DNA from: Prauserella aidingensis
GTDB lineage: Bacteria; Actinomycetota; Actinomycetes; Mycobacteriales; Pseudonocardiaceae
Length of the DNA stretch: 64,000 bases
Direction of reading: 5' to 3'
Assembly (NCBI RefSeq): GCF_024171865.1
Contig: NZ_JAMTCN010000026.1
Span: forward strand, 1 to 64,000
The translations under genes and the position numbers were made by a program. This document shows positions 43,222-52,275 of this stretch, piece after piece. How positions within the stretch are numbered: position 1 is the first letter of the stretch; every line of letters begins with the position of its first letter. The notes below the pieces were generated by a model. That model had not been told where the DNA came from. It ran no database searches and was given only the letters and a program-made list of their open reading frames with translations.

Positions 43222-44235
43222 GTGAGCAACCAGGAAACTTCGCGCGTCCCGCTGTTCGCCACGATGCAGCGGATCCCCGGCGGGCTGATGCTGCTCCCCC
43301 TGATCCTCGGGGCGATCATCGGCACGTTCGCGTCCGGCGCGCTCGAGATCGGCAGCTTCACCACCGCACTGTTCGCCGACAGCGCGCTGCCGCTGATCGC
43401 ACTGCTCATCTTCGCCACCGGCACCCAGGTGAGCGCGCGCACCGGCGGACCGATCCTCGCGACCGCGGGCACCCTGCTGCTCACCAAGAGCCTCATCCCG
43501 GCAGGCCTCGCCGTGCTGCTGGGCCTGTTCGTGGGCATCGACGGCATCTTCGGCATCTCGCTGCTGGCGCTGCTCGCGGCGGTCGACAACAGCAACGGCG
43601 GCCTGTGGCTGGCGTTCACCGGTCAGTACGGCGACGAGCGCGACCGCGGCGCCTACATCGCGAGCGCCGTCAACGACGGTCCCTTCCTGACGCTGCTGTT
43701 CCTCGGCGCTTCCGGGCTCGGTGACATCCCGCTGCTGGCACTGGTCGGCGCGATCGTGCCGTTCCTGCTCGGCGTACTCGTCGGCAACATCGACTCCCAG
43801 TGGCGCAAGGTCGTGGCGCCGGTGCCGAACATCGTCATCCCGTTCTTCGCGTTCGCGCTCGGCACCGGTATCGACCTCGGTGACATCGTCACCGGCGGCG
43901 TCAGCGGCCTCGTCCTCGGTGTGATCGTCGCGCCGGTGACCGGCTTCCTCGTCTACCTCGGCTACCGGTTCCTGCTGCGCCGCGGGAAGATGTCCGGCAT
44001 CGGCTTCGCCGCGGGCACGACGGCGGGCAACGCGATCGCCACACCTGCGGTCGTCGCCGCGGCCGACCCGACGTTCCAGGAGTACGTCGGCACGGCCACC
44101 GCCCAGATCGCGGCGTCGACACTCGTCACCGCACTGCTCGCGCCGTCGATCGCCGCGTTCGTGCTCAAGCGCTCCGGGGAGCTCACGAAGCAGGATCCGG
44201 CGGCGGAACCGGCCGGTCCGGTGGAATCGGCATGA
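43222..44235 (+). CDS. KdgT-family sugar-acid permease
   Basis: 337 aa, about 10 membrane helices, 2-keto-3-deoxygluconate permease family (IPGGLMLLPLILGAIIGTF, VDNSNGGLWLAF, FAAGTTAGNAIATPAVVAA). The operon partners process four-carbon acids, so D- or L-threonate or erythronate is a likelier substrate than ketodeoxygluconate. GTG 43222 follows AGGAGG with 5-6 bp spacing. Its stop overlaps an ATG of the following gene. Confidence 0.9.
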   Translation: MSNQETSRVPLFATMQRIPGGLMLLPLILGAIIGTFASGALEIGSFTTALFADSALPLIALLIFATGTQVSARTGGPILATAGTLLLTKSLIPAGLAVLLGLFVGIDGIFGISLLALLAAVDNSNGGLWLAFTGQYGDERDRGAYIASAVNDGPFLTLLFLGASGLGDIPLLALVGAIVPFLLGVLVGNIDSQWRKVVAPVPNIVIPFFAFALGTGIDLGDIVTGGVSGLVLGVIVAPVTGFLVYLGYRFLLRRGKMSGIGFAAGTTAGNAIATPAVVAAADPTFQEYVGTATAQIAASTLVTALLAPSIAAFVLKRSGELTKQDPAAEPAGPVESA

Positions 44236-44324
44236 CGGCAGCGGGCGCCGCAGGGGTCGGCAGGGCGCCGACGGCCGACCCCGCACCCGCCGACACAGGA
44301 GACGGCGACACAGGAGGTGACGAC

Positions 44325-45587
44325 GTGGCGATCCACGGCGCACCGCACGCGCACGACGTCGTGATCGTCGCCGACGACGTCACCGGAGCGGGCGACACCG
44401 CGGTGCAGTTCGCGGAGGCGGGGTGGACGGCCGAACTGCGGTTGCAGCCGGGCGGCGGTGACGTCCAGGTGGTCGCGGTGAGCAGCGACTCGCGGGCGTG
44501 CCCGGACGCCGAGGCCGCGGAGCGCGTCCTGCAGGCGGCCGCGGGCACGCGGGCGAACCGGATGTTCAAGAAGATCGACTCGACGGTGCGCGGCCCGATC
44601 CGTGCCGAGCTCGACGCGCTGCTGGGGCAGCTGGGTCCGGACGCGGTCGCTGTCGTGTGCCCGGCGTTCCCCGGGGTGGGCCGCACGGTCGTCGACGGCA
44701 CCGTGCTGGTCGACGGCGTGCCCGTCGGTGACACCCCGGTGGGCCGCGACCCGGTCACGCCGGTGACCGAGAGCCACCTGCCGACCCTGCTCGGCGCCGC
44801 GCAGGTACGCCTCGACCCGGCGGGCGGCCCGGCGGAGTGGGCCGCCCGGCTCCGCGAGGCCGGCCCCGTGGTCGTGGTGGATGCCGCCACCGACGACGAC
44901 CTCGACCGGCTCGCACGCGCCCTCGACGTGCTCGGCGACGGTGGCCTGCCGGTCGGCGCGGCGGGACTGGCGGGCGCGCTCGCCCGCCGGTGGCGCCCGG
45001 CCGCACCCGCCACCGCACCGGAGTCCGCACCCGCACCCACCGACCCCGCCGCCGCGGTCCTCGTCGTCGTGACGAGCCTGCACGCCGCGGCGCGCGCGCA
45101 GGTGCAGGCGCTCGTCGACGCGGGTGCCACCCATCACCGGCCCACGCCCGACCAGTTGCTCGACGACGGGGCCTGGCACGCCCTGCTCGAGCACCTCGCC
45201 CACCCGCCGACGGCCACGGACACGGCCGCGTCCGGACCGACCACCGTGGTGCTCAGCGCCCCGGAACGCGGCGACACCGACGTGCCACCGGGCCTCGTCG
45301 CACATCGCCTCGCCGACGCCGCGGCCGAACTGGTCCGGACCACCGAGCCCGCCGGGCTCGTCGTCACCGGCGGCGACGGCGCCCGCGCCCTGCTGGCGGG
45401 TCTCGGCAGCAGTGGCATCCGGCTCGACGCGACCGGCACCGATGCGGGGGCGGGTGTCGCGACGGGCACCGTCGTCGGCGGCAGGGCCGAGGGCCTGCCG
45501 ATCGCGACCAAAGCCGGTGGTTTCGGCGAATCCGACGTGTTGATCACGGCCGCAGACGCGGTCCGCAGAAGAAGGAGTGACCGTTGA
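44325..45587 (+). CDS. Four-carbon acid sugar kinase (DUF1537 family)
   Basis: 420 aa. N-terminal domain HDVVIVADDVTGAGDTAVQFA (DDxTGA motif), FKKIDSTVRGPI (KxDST motif), and C-terminal domain with LVVTGGDGARALL and the closing GGFGESDVL, all diagnostic of DUF1537 kinases (OtnK/DtnK type) that phosphorylate threonate or erythronate. I prefer GTG 44325 because AGGAGG lies 7 bp upstream; the ATG at 44232, which overlaps the permease stop, would add 31 low-complexity residues. Coupled to pdxA2 by a 4-nt overlap. Confidence 0.9.
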   Translation: MAIHGAPHAHDVVIVADDVTGAGDTAVQFAEAGWTAELRLQPGGGDVQVVAVSSDSRACPDAEAAERVLQAAAGTRANRMFKKIDSTVRGPIRAELDALLGQLGPDAVAVVCPAFPGVGRTVVDGTVLVDGVPVGDTPVGRDPVTPVTESHLPTLLGAAQVRLDPAGGPAEWAARLREAGPVVVVDAATDDDLDRLARALDVLGDGGLPVGAAGLAGALARRWRPAAPATAPESAPAPTDPAAAVLVVVTSLHAAARAQVQALVDAGATHHRPTPDQLLDDGAWHALLEHLAHPPTATDTAASGPTTVVLSAPERGDTDVPPGLVAHRLADAAAELVRTTEPAGLVVTGGDGARALLAGLGSSGIRLDATGTDAGAGVATGTVVGGRAEGLPIATKAGGFGESDVLITAADAVRRRRSDR

Positions 45588-46639
45588 CGGCAGCAACGCA
45601 GACCCAAGTGCCGACCCTCGCCCTCACGCTCGGCGACGTCGCGGGCATCGGCCCCGAGATCACGGCGCGGACGCTGCTGGACCACGACGAGCTCCGCGCG
45701 ATCTGCCGTCCCGTCGTCGTCGGGGACGCCGACGCGCTGCGCCGCGCGGTCACCGAGGTGCTCGGCCGGGACGCGGGCGTCGTCCGCGTGATCGACCGCC
45801 CCGCCGACGCGACGAACGATCCGGCCGCGATCGAGGTCGTCCAGGACGGGCCGTCGCTCGGCCACGTGCCGTACGGCGAGCTCAGCCCCGACGCCGGTGA
45901 TGGGGCGGCGCGGTTCGTGATGCGGGCGTGCTCGCTCGCGCGTGCGGGCGAGGTCGACGGCATCGTGACGGCGCCGCTCAACAAGGCGGCGATGCACGCG
46001 GGCGGGCACAACTGGCCGGGCCACACCGAACTGCTCGCGCACGAGTTCGGCGTCGACAACTTCAGCCTCGTGCTCTCGGCGGGCGAGCTGTACTTCTTCC
46101 ACCTCACGACGCACGTCTCGCTGCGGGACGCGATCACCGGGGTGAACGCCGAGCGGACCGACAACGTGCTCCGGCTCGTCGGCTCGTTCGCAGGCGCACT
46201 GGGCATCCCCGACGAGGCGATCGGCGTCGCGGGCCTGAACCCGCACGCCGGCGAGAACCGGCTGTTCGGCGACGAGGACGCCGACGTGCTCGAACCGGCC
46301 GTGCAGCGTGCCAGGGCCGCAGGCATCAACGCCGTCGGGCCGCTGCCCGCCGACGCGCTCGTTCCCCAGGCCGTCAACGGAAAGTGGCGCTTCGTCGTCG
46401 TCTGCTACCACGACCAGGGACACGCGCCGTTCAAGGCCGTCTACGGCGACGACGGCGTGAACATCACGGTCGGGCTGCCGGTGGTGCGGGTGTCGGTCGA
46501 CCACGGCACGGCGTTCGACATCGCGGGCACCGGCGTCGCACGAGAGGCCAGCCTGGTGCTCGCCGCACGGCGTGCCGCCGAGCTCGCGCCCGGCTGGAAC
46601 CAGGTGTGGGAGACCGCCCGGTCGGCCGCGGACCGATGA
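45584..46639 (+). CDS. pdxA2: PdxA2-type 4-phospho-threonate/erythronate dehydrogenase
   Basis: 351 aa, PdxA family, NAD-dependent oxidative decarboxylase using a metal. Motifs: LTLGDVAGIGPEI at the N terminus, VTAPLNKAAMHAGG, GHTELLAHEF (metal His), GLNPHAGE and YHDQGHAPFK, and VSVDHGTAFDIAGTG at the end. Next to a DUF1537 kinase it acts in four-carbon acid catabolism, yielding dihydroxyacetone phosphate, rather than in vitamin B6 synthesis. The start is TTG 45584, within the stop of the kinase gene, preceded by AAGGAG. Confidence 0.92.
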   Translation: MTAATQTQVPTLALTLGDVAGIGPEITARTLLDHDELRAICRPVVVGDADALRRAVTEVLGRDAGVVRVIDRPADATNDPAAIEVVQDGPSLGHVPYGELSPDAGDGAARFVMRACSLARAGEVDGIVTAPLNKAAMHAGGHNWPGHTELLAHEFGVDNFSLVLSAGELYFFHLTTHVSLRDAITGVNAERTDNVLRLVGSFAGALGIPDEAIGVAGLNPHAGENRLFGDEDADVLEPAVQRARAAGINAVGPLPADALVPQAVNGKWRFVVVCYHDQGHAPFKAVYGDDGVNITVGLPVVRVSVDHGTAFDIAGTGVAREASLVLAARRAAELAPGWNQVWETARSAADR

Positions 46640-46686
46640 CCGGCCCGGCGGCGCCGACCTGCCGTTCCCGGCTCCGGCCGGCTTCG

Positions 46687-46692
46687 TAGACT
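46687..46692 (+). promoter_or_regulatory. -10 element of a probable leaderless gntR transcript
   Basis: TAGACT lies 8 bp before the gntR ATG at 46701, the spacing seen for leaderless actinobacterial mRNAs. No -35 element is obvious and no ribosome-binding site precedes the ATG. Confidence 0.6.
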
Positions 46693-46700
46693 CCACCGTC

Positions 46701-47627
46701 ATGGGCGTCGACCGCAGCACGCGCGCACCGCTGCACCAACAGGTCGCGAACACGTTGCGTCAGGAGATCCTCGGCCACGACCTGCCCCCGGGTGAGGCGC
46801 TGCCGAGCGAGGCGGCGCTGTGCGAGCGGTTCGGCGTGGCGCGGAGCGTCGTGCGCCAGGCCGTCGCCGGACTCGCCGGCGACGGCCTGGTGATCCGCAG
46901 GCAGGGCAGGCCGACGATCGTCGCGCCGCCCGCCGAGTACCGCCGCCTGGTGCAGCGTGCGACCGGCATGTTCGACCAGTTCGCCCGCCGGGGTCACCAA
47001 CTGCGCACGACGATCCTCGACCTCTCCCCCGCACCGCCGCCGCCCGGTGGCCGTGACTTCCTCGGCACCGACGACACGGTCCGCCTCGAACGACTGCGCC
47101 TCGTCGACGGCGACCCACTGTCCTATGTGCGCACCTGGCTGCCCGTCGACCGCGTGCCCGGTCTGCACGCCGACCACCTCACCGACGCGTCGCTGCACCG
47201 GCTGCTGACCCGCGACTACGGCCTGCGCCCGATGCGCGGCAGACGGCAGGTGCACGCCGTGGCCGCGGACGAACGCCTCGCCGACGCACTCGGCACCGCA
47301 GCAGGCGACCCGCTGCTGTTGCTCGAAGGCGGCACGACCGATCAGCACGACCGTCCCCTGGAATGGTTCAGCGCCTGGCATCGGGCCGACCGTGTCGTGT
47401 TCGACATCGACGTCTCCGAGTCGATGGAGACACTGCGCCTCGACGCGGCCGACCCGTCCGGCGTCGACCACTCGGCCGACGACACGGCCCCCGACAACGC
47501 TGTCCCCAGCGGCGCCGCCCCCGACGACACGGCCCTCGACGACCGCGGGCCCGCGGGTACCGACGACGACGTCGACCTCGAGCGCGCCCGGAGGCTCCTC
47601 GCCGAGCTGGCCCGCATCCTCGGCTGA
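46701..47627 (+). CDS. GntR-family regulator with UTRA domain
   Basis: 308 aa. Winged HTH (about 6-72: LHQQVANTLRQEILGHDLPPG and FGVARSVVRQAVAGLAGDGL) and a UTRA effector domain (85-240: TVRLERLRLVDGDPLSYVRTW and the closing YxxxxH-like WFSAWHRADRVVFDID). The last ~65 residues are an Asp/Ala/Pro-rich tail not found in the family. Position behind the four-carbon acid operon suggests it controls that operon through the palindrome at 43151. ATG 46701 with a -10 directly upstream. Confidence 0.87.
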   Translation: MGVDRSTRAPLHQQVANTLRQEILGHDLPPGEALPSEAALCERFGVARSVVRQAVAGLAGDGLVIRRQGRPTIVAPPAEYRRLVQRATGMFDQFARRGHQLRTTILDLSPAPPPPGGRDFLGTDDTVRLERLRLVDGDPLSYVRTWLPVDRVPGLHADHLTDASLHRLLTRDYGLRPMRGRRQVHAVAADERLADALGTAAGDPLLLLEGGTTDQHDRPLEWFSAWHRADRVVFDIDVSESMETLRLDAADPSGVDHSADDTAPDNAVPSGAAPDDTALDDRGPAGTDDDVDLERARRLLAELARILG

Positions 47628-47753
47628 CCACGACCGGAATCTTTCCGCCTGGCGGAACAGTCGTTCGTTGTCACCCGATGGTGGACCTGCTTGACCGTTG
47701 ATTTCACCTGGTGAGACACTCGGCCGCACCATTCCTGCAACAGAAACGATGTC

Positions 47754-48698
47754 GTGGCCGAAAGCACCGTGCCCTCTCCCGACGCTCCCTCTCCCGACAC
47801 GCCCTCCGGCAGCACACCCTCGCGGAGCAGCACCCCCTCACAGCGCATGTCCTCCCGGAACCCGCGATCGCCGAACCCGCAGGCGCAGGACTCTCCGCCG
47901 CACACCGCGACGGCCCAGGGCGGGACCGGGACGGAGGCCGCCGCGAGGGTGGCGGACGTACTCCTCATGTTCACCGGCGGCCCCGAGTATCTCGGCGTGA
48001 GCACCATCAGCCGCACACTCGGCATCTCCAAGGCCGTCGTGTACCGCATCCTGCAATCGCTCGTGTCGCGGGACGTGCTCGCCACGACGCCCGGAGTGAC
48101 CGGCTACCGACTCGGCCCCGCCGCCGTGGCGCTGGGCGCGAGCGCCCTTCGGCGCTTCGACGCGAAGATCGCGGCCGCCCCGGTCCTCCGGAAGCTGCGT
48201 GACCAGACCGGCGAGACGACGACATTGTCCGGGCTGGTCGGCGACGAGCGGGTGTACCTCGAACAGTTCGAGAGCCGCGCCGAGATCAAGATGACCGTCG
48301 ACATCGGCACGCGCTTCCCACTGCACGCCGGTTCGTCGGGCAAGGCGATCCTCGCGCAGCTGCCGGACTGGCGTCGCGACGACATCCTTGCCGGCGACCT
48401 CGGCGCGTTCACCGAGCGCACCGTGACGGACCGGGAGACGTTGGCCGAACAGCTCACCGCCATCGCCACCGACGGCGTCGCCGTGTCGCTCGGGGAACGG
48501 CAGAGCGGCGCGGGGTCCGTCGCCGCCGCGCTCGTCACGCCGGACGGCGAGGTGCACGGCGCGATCAGCGTGTGCGGGCCCGAGTACCGGTTCACTCCGG
48601 ACAAGATCGAGCGCTACCGCGAGCTGGTACGCAACGCCACCGCCGAGATCATCCGGAACTGGGCCGACGGGCCCGCCGCGGGCGGGAACCGGGACTGA
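47754..48698 (+). CDS. IclR-family regulator, likely of the adjacent hydantoinase/LIV locus
   Basis: 314 aa. The first ~55 residues are a Ser/Pro-rich tail built partly from 15-bp repeats. The HTH (residues about 62-125: YLGVSTISRTLGISKAVVYRI) and the IclR ligand domain (GDERVYLEQFES, PLHAGSSGKAILA, VSLGERQSGAGSVAAAL) follow. GTG 47754 is the longest start; ATG 47847 would remove most of the tail. It is convergent with, and next to, the end of a nine-gene catabolic operon, so it is the obvious local regulator, but no site is proven. Confidence 0.85.
   Translation: MAESTVPSPDAPSPDTPSGSTPSRSSTPSQRMSSRNPRSPNPQAQDSPPHTATAQGGTGTEAAARVADVLLMFTGGPEYLGVSTISRTLGISKAVVYRILQSLVSRDVLATTPGVTGYRLGPAAVALGASALRRFDAKIAAAPVLRKLRDQTGETTTLSGLVGDERVYLEQFESRAEIKMTVDIGTRFPLHAGSSGKAILAQLPDWRRDDILAGDLGAFTERTVTDRETLAEQLTAIATDGVAVSLGERQSGAGSVAAALVTPDGEVHGAISVCGPEYRFTPDKIERYRELVRNATAEIIRNWADGPAAGGNRD
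47772..47831. repeat. Four 15-bp tandem repeats in the iclR N-terminal coding part
   Basis: Units at 47772, 47787, 47802 and 47817, all beginning CCCTC; the first two are nearly identical. They encode the Ser/Pro/Asp tail. Confidence 0.7.
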
Positions 48699-48724
48699 TC
48701 CCGGCCCACCCGGCGGCGAGTACG

Positions 48725-50194
48725 TCAGCGACCGCGGGGCAGGTAACGGCCCTGCGGGTCACCCTGGACCTTGCCGTCGGCGAACACGTGGTGGCCGCGG
48801 ACGAAGGTGTCGGTGACCTTGGCCGTCATGTCGAAGCCCTCGAACGGCGTGTACTCCTGGGTGGACTCGGAGTCGGCCGCGCGGACCGTCCACGACACCG
48901 TCGGGTCGACCAGCGCGATGTCGGCGTCGTAGCCCTCGGCGATCGCACCCTTGTTGACGAGACCGTAGCGCCGCGCCGGGTTCCACGACGTCAGCTTCGC
49001 GACCCGCTGCGGTGACAGGCCACGCTTGGCGCCCTCGCCGACCAGTCCCGGCAACAGGTACTCGGCGCCGCCGAATCCGGACTTGGCGACGAACACGTCG
49101 TCGCGGTCCTCGCCGAACTTCAGCTCGTCCTTGCAGCAGGCGTGATCGCTGACGACCCAGTCGACCTCGTCGGCGAGCACGTGGCGCCACAGCGCCTCGA
49201 CGTCCTCGCGCTCCCGCAGCGGCGGGTTCACCTTGCCGCCGATACCGCTGGCGGTGTCCACATCGGCCAGCAGGTGGCCGACCGTGACCTCCCTCCGGAA
49301 GTCCACGTGCGGGAACGTCGTCGCCATCCGCAGCGCCGCGTCCAGTGCCTTCTCCGACGACAGGTGCAGCAGGTTGATGTTCGGCAGGCCGGTCTCGTGG
49401 GCCAGGTACGACGCGATCGTCACGGCCAGGCCCTCCGAGTGCGGCGGACGCGACCGGCTGTAGGCCCGCAGCCCGGACAGCGACGGGTCCTGCTCGACGA
49501 GCTTGGTGTAGGCGGTCATGATCTCGGCCGTCTCGCAGTGCAGCGACAGCGAGAGATGGTCGGCGTAGTCCGGCAGCGCCTCGCGCGCGGCCTGGATGCC
49601 GCGCATGACGAACTCGAAGTGCGCCAGGTCGTACCGCTCCTCCGGCGGAGTCATGAGGAAGTCGCTCTGACTCGCCGACCGGCCGTGGAGACCGTGGCTG
49701 CCGTAGAACATGAAGATCTTGAACGACGTCACGCCGTGCTCCTCGACCAGATACGGGATCTCGTCGATGTGCTGCGACATCATCGGCGCGAGATGGAAGG
49801 CGTAGTCCACGTACGCGTTGCCCGACGCGGCCGAGAGCACCTCGGGGAAGAACTCCCGGTACGGCCCACCCTTGTTGAGGTAGTACTGCCCGGTGCGCAT
49901 GTACGTCAGCGCCGTCGTCACACCGCCCTGCGCGCCGGCACGACTCTCGGTGCGCGTGTCGGCGGGCAGCTCGTTGTAGATGCCCCAGTGCTGGTGCGCG
50001 TCCACCACGCCGGGGAACGCCAGCAGGCCGCGCCCGTCGACGACGTTCGCGGCGTCCTCGCGCGACTGTCCACCCGCGACACGGACGATCTTTCCGTCGT
50101 TGACCGCGATGTCGGTCGCCTCCGGCGTCGCGTTGTCGGGATCGTCGGGGCGCACCACCCGGACATCGGTGATGAGCAGTTCCGTCGTCGCCAT
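48725..50194 (-). CDS. Cyclic amidohydrolase of the hydantoinase/dihydropyrimidinase/allantoinase group
   Basis: 489 aa. Metal-dependent amidohydrolase with the HxH motif DAHQHWG (about 65), the carboxylated Lys in TSFKIFMFYG, His in LHCETAEI and LLHLSSEKA, and Asp in VVSDHACC. It opens a cyclic amide, imide or ureide ring. It is the last gene of a nine-gene operon, 12 bp after the flavoprotein. The substrate is not clear, since the binding pocket cannot be judged by eye; partners suggest an N-containing ring in a dicarboxylate pathway. Confidence 0.88.
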   Translation of the reverse strand: MATTELLITDVRVVRPDDPDNATPEATDIAVNDGKIVRVAGGQSREDAANVVDGRGLLAFPGVVDAHQHWGIYNELPADTRTESRAGAQGGVTTALTYMRTGQYYLNKGGPYREFFPEVLSAASGNAYVDYAFHLAPMMSQHIDEIPYLVEEHGVTSFKIFMFYGSHGLHGRSASQSDFLMTPPEERYDLAHFEFVMRGIQAAREALPDYADHLSLSLHCETAEIMTAYTKLVEQDPSLSGLRAYSRSRPPHSEGLAVTIASYLAHETGLPNINLLHLSSEKALDAALRMATTFPHVDFRREVTVGHLLADVDTASGIGGKVNPPLREREDVEALWRHVLADEVDWVVSDHACCKDELKFGEDRDDVFVAKSGFGGAEYLLPGLVGEGAKRGLSPQRVAKLTSWNPARRYGLVNKGAIAEGYDADIALVDPTVSWTVRAADSESTQEYTPFEGFDMTAKVTDTFVRGHHVFADGKVQGDPQGRYLPRGR

Positions 50195-50206
50195 CCGTCG
50201 TTCTCC

Positions 50207-51604
50207 TTACTGCGTGTGCGAATACCGGCGGGCCACGTCGTCGGCGGCCAGCCAGGACAGGCCGAACGCCGGCAACAGCCCGTTGCCCGGCAGATAACCG
50301 GCGGCGCCGTGGCCGGAGATCCCGGCGGCGGCACCCCCTGCGGCGTACAGACCGGGGATCGGCCGGTCGTCGGTGTCGACGACCGCCGCGTGCTCGTCGA
50401 CCAGCAGCCCCCCTTGCGTGTGGAACAGGGCGGGCACGACACGGACGGCGGCGAGCCTGCCTTCGAGCGGGCGCTCCCAGTTCGTCCTGCCGAACCGGTC
50501 GGCGCGCTCGCCGCGCGCTGCCGCGGCGCTGTCGGCGAGCTCGGCGGCGAGCGTCTCGGCGGGCAGGCCGGTCACCTCGGCGAGCTCGGCGGCGTCGGCG
50601 GCCCACACGATCGCGCCCGCGTCGACGTTGTCCCGGAAGTCCCGGAACGGCAGGCACTGCTCGTGGATCGTCTCGTCGATGACGATCCACCCCGTCGCCC
50701 CTCGGCGGGCGGCGAGTTCCGCGGCGTACTCCGAGTAGCCGCGCGTCTCGTCGCCGAAGCGCGTGCCGTCGAGATCGACGAGGACGCCGCCGTGGATGAC
50801 GGTCGCCCATCCGACGAGCGTTCCGGACTTCGCGCCGACCGCGCCGTGTCCCTGATAGGCGTCGAGGAACCCGGATGCGGCACCGGCGCCGACACCGATC
50901 CGCAGCGCGTCGCCGAGCGAGTGCTCGCCGCCCTGGTACAGCGCATCGGCGATCTCGGGCAGGTGCTCGGCCACGAGACCACGGTCGGCGCCGAAACCGT
51001 TCGTGGCGAGCAGCACCGCACGGGTCGGAATCCGCTCCTCCGCGCCGTCGGGATAGCGCACGATCACCCCACGGACGTCGCCGCCGTCGCCCAGGCGCAC
51101 GTCGACCAACCGCGCGGGCGCCAACAGCTCGATGTCCGGGTGCTCACCGGCGCGCCGGGCGAGATGGTCGATCACTCCGGAGCCGTGCCTGCCGGGAATG
51201 GTGTGACAGCGCGCCACGGCGTGGCCGGGATAGGTGAAGTCGGTGACCAGCGAGAGCGGCAGCCCCGCCGAATCGGCCAGCCATTCCACGAGCGGGGCAC
51301 TGATCCCGGCGAGTGTCCGCGCCAGCCGCGCATCCGCGGTGCCGTGGGTCTTGGCCATGATGTCGGCGACGAACCGTTCCGGCCCGTCGTCGATCCCCGC
51401 CTCGGCCTGCCACCGGGACCCGGCGCCGGGGAACATCGCCGTCGACATCGACGTGTTGTTGCCCCTGCGGAAGTGTTCGCTGGCCTCGACCACGAGCACG
51501 CTCAGCCCGTGTTCGGCCGCGCGCAGCGCACCGGCGAGGCCACCTCCGGCACCGGCGACGACGAGGTCGGGGCCGTCGGTCTCGGTCGGGTCGGGACCGG
51601 TCAT
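50207..51604 (-). CDS. FAD-dependent dehydrogenase of the fumarate reductase/ketosteroid dehydrogenase type
   Basis: 465 aa. FAD motif DLVVAGAGGGLAGALRAAEHG at the N terminus, a second FAD contact RAVLLATNGFGADR, and the C-terminal YAAGGAAAGISGHGAAGYLPGNG, the hallmark of the FAD_binding_2 family (fumarate reductase, KstD, urocanate reductase types), here quoted by its parts. It would add or remove hydrogens across a C=C next to a carbonyl. The start ATG overlaps the stop of the racemase-like gene by 4 nt. No haem domain or signal peptide, so it is soluble. Confidence 0.87.
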   Translation of the reverse strand: MTGPDPTETDGPDLVVAGAGGGLAGALRAAEHGLSVLVVEASEHFRRGNNTSMSTAMFPGAGSRWQAEAGIDDGPERFVADIMAKTHGTADARLARTLAGISAPLVEWLADSAGLPLSLVTDFTYPGHAVARCHTIPGRHGSGVIDHLARRAGEHPDIELLAPARLVDVRLGDGGDVRGVIVRYPDGAEERIPTRAVLLATNGFGADRGLVAEHLPEIADALYQGGEHSLGDALRIGVGAGAASGFLDAYQGHGAVGAKSGTLVGWATVIHGGVLVDLDGTRFGDETRGYSEYAAELAARRGATGWIVIDETIHEQCLPFRDFRDNVDAGAIVWAADAAELAEVTGLPAETLAAELADSAAAARGERADRFGRTNWERPLEGRLAAVRVVPALFHTQGGLLVDEHAAVVDTDDRPIPGLYAAGGAAAGISGHGAAGYLPGNGLLPAFGLSWLAADDVARRYSHTQ

Positions 51605-52275
51605 GCGGTCGGCGCTCCTTCCACGGTCAGCAACCGCAGCGCAAGCGCGGTCGGGTCGACGATGCGCGCGGCCAGGTCGGCGGGTTCGACGTCCACCGCG
51701 GAGCAGCCGTTAAGCACCGCGGTGGCTCCGCGCTCGGCGAGTCGGGTCACCGCCTCGCCGAGCGCGGCGTTCCAGGCCGCGGTGTCGGCGATGGCGTCGA
51801 ACGGCAGGTCCAGCACCTCGACCCCCGCCGAGTACGCCACCAGACCGTACGCCGCGAGCCGCCGGGTGAGCTCCGCGCCGATCGCCTCGTTGCGGACGAC
51901 GGCGCCGAACCGCTCACCACGGGCGGCGAGGAAGCCGGCCGAGAGCTTCAGCAGCCCGTGCACCGGCGGGCCCGCTGCGGCGCCGCCGGACGTGACGCCG
52001 TCGGGCACCGCCGGGTCGAGCACACAGTCGGGAAACGCCAGGTCCCAGCCCGGCGCACGATCCGCCGACGCCGTGTCGAGTGCCGCCGTGACCGCCCGTT
52101 CCGACGTGCGCACGGCCGCGTCGGTGTCCAGCGCCGACGGTGCATCGGGGCCGACGTCGCGCACCACGATCTCGAGGCCGGGCGGAGCCAGCCGGTCGTA
52201 CCGGTCCTGCCGCCTCTGGATCTCCTCGTCCGGCAGGTGGATGGGCGTCACAGCCAGTGCGCGCACCACGGTCAT
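51601..52275 (-). CDS. Asp/Glu racemase-superfamily enzyme
   Basis: 224 aa with the two active-site cysteines of the superfamily: Cys84 in AFPDCVLDPA and Cys191 in LNGCSAVD. Members include hydantoin racemase, maleate cis-trans isomerase and arylmalonate decarboxylase; the sequence does not choose between them. Beside a hydantoinase-like gene, hydantoin racemase is attractive; beside CoA and MmgE enzymes, a maleate-type isomerase is equally possible. Four-nt overlaps on both sides. Confidence 0.82.
   Translation of the reverse strand: MTVVRALAVTPIHLPDEEIQRRQDRYDRLAPPGLEIVVRDVGPDAPSALDTDAAVRTSERAVTAALDTASADRAPGWDLAFPDCVLDPAVPDGVTSGGAAAGPPVHGLLKLSAGFLAARGERFGAVVRNEAIGAELTRRLAAYGLVAYSAGVEVLDLPFDAIADTAAWNAALGEAVTRLAERGATAVLNGCSAVDVEPADLAARIVDPTALALRLLTVEGAPTA

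Noticed and set aside
44232-44324. Longer start of the DUF1537 kinase
   Set aside because: The ATG overlaps the permease stop, but the added residues are low-complexity and AGGAGG points to GTG 44325. Not fully excluded.
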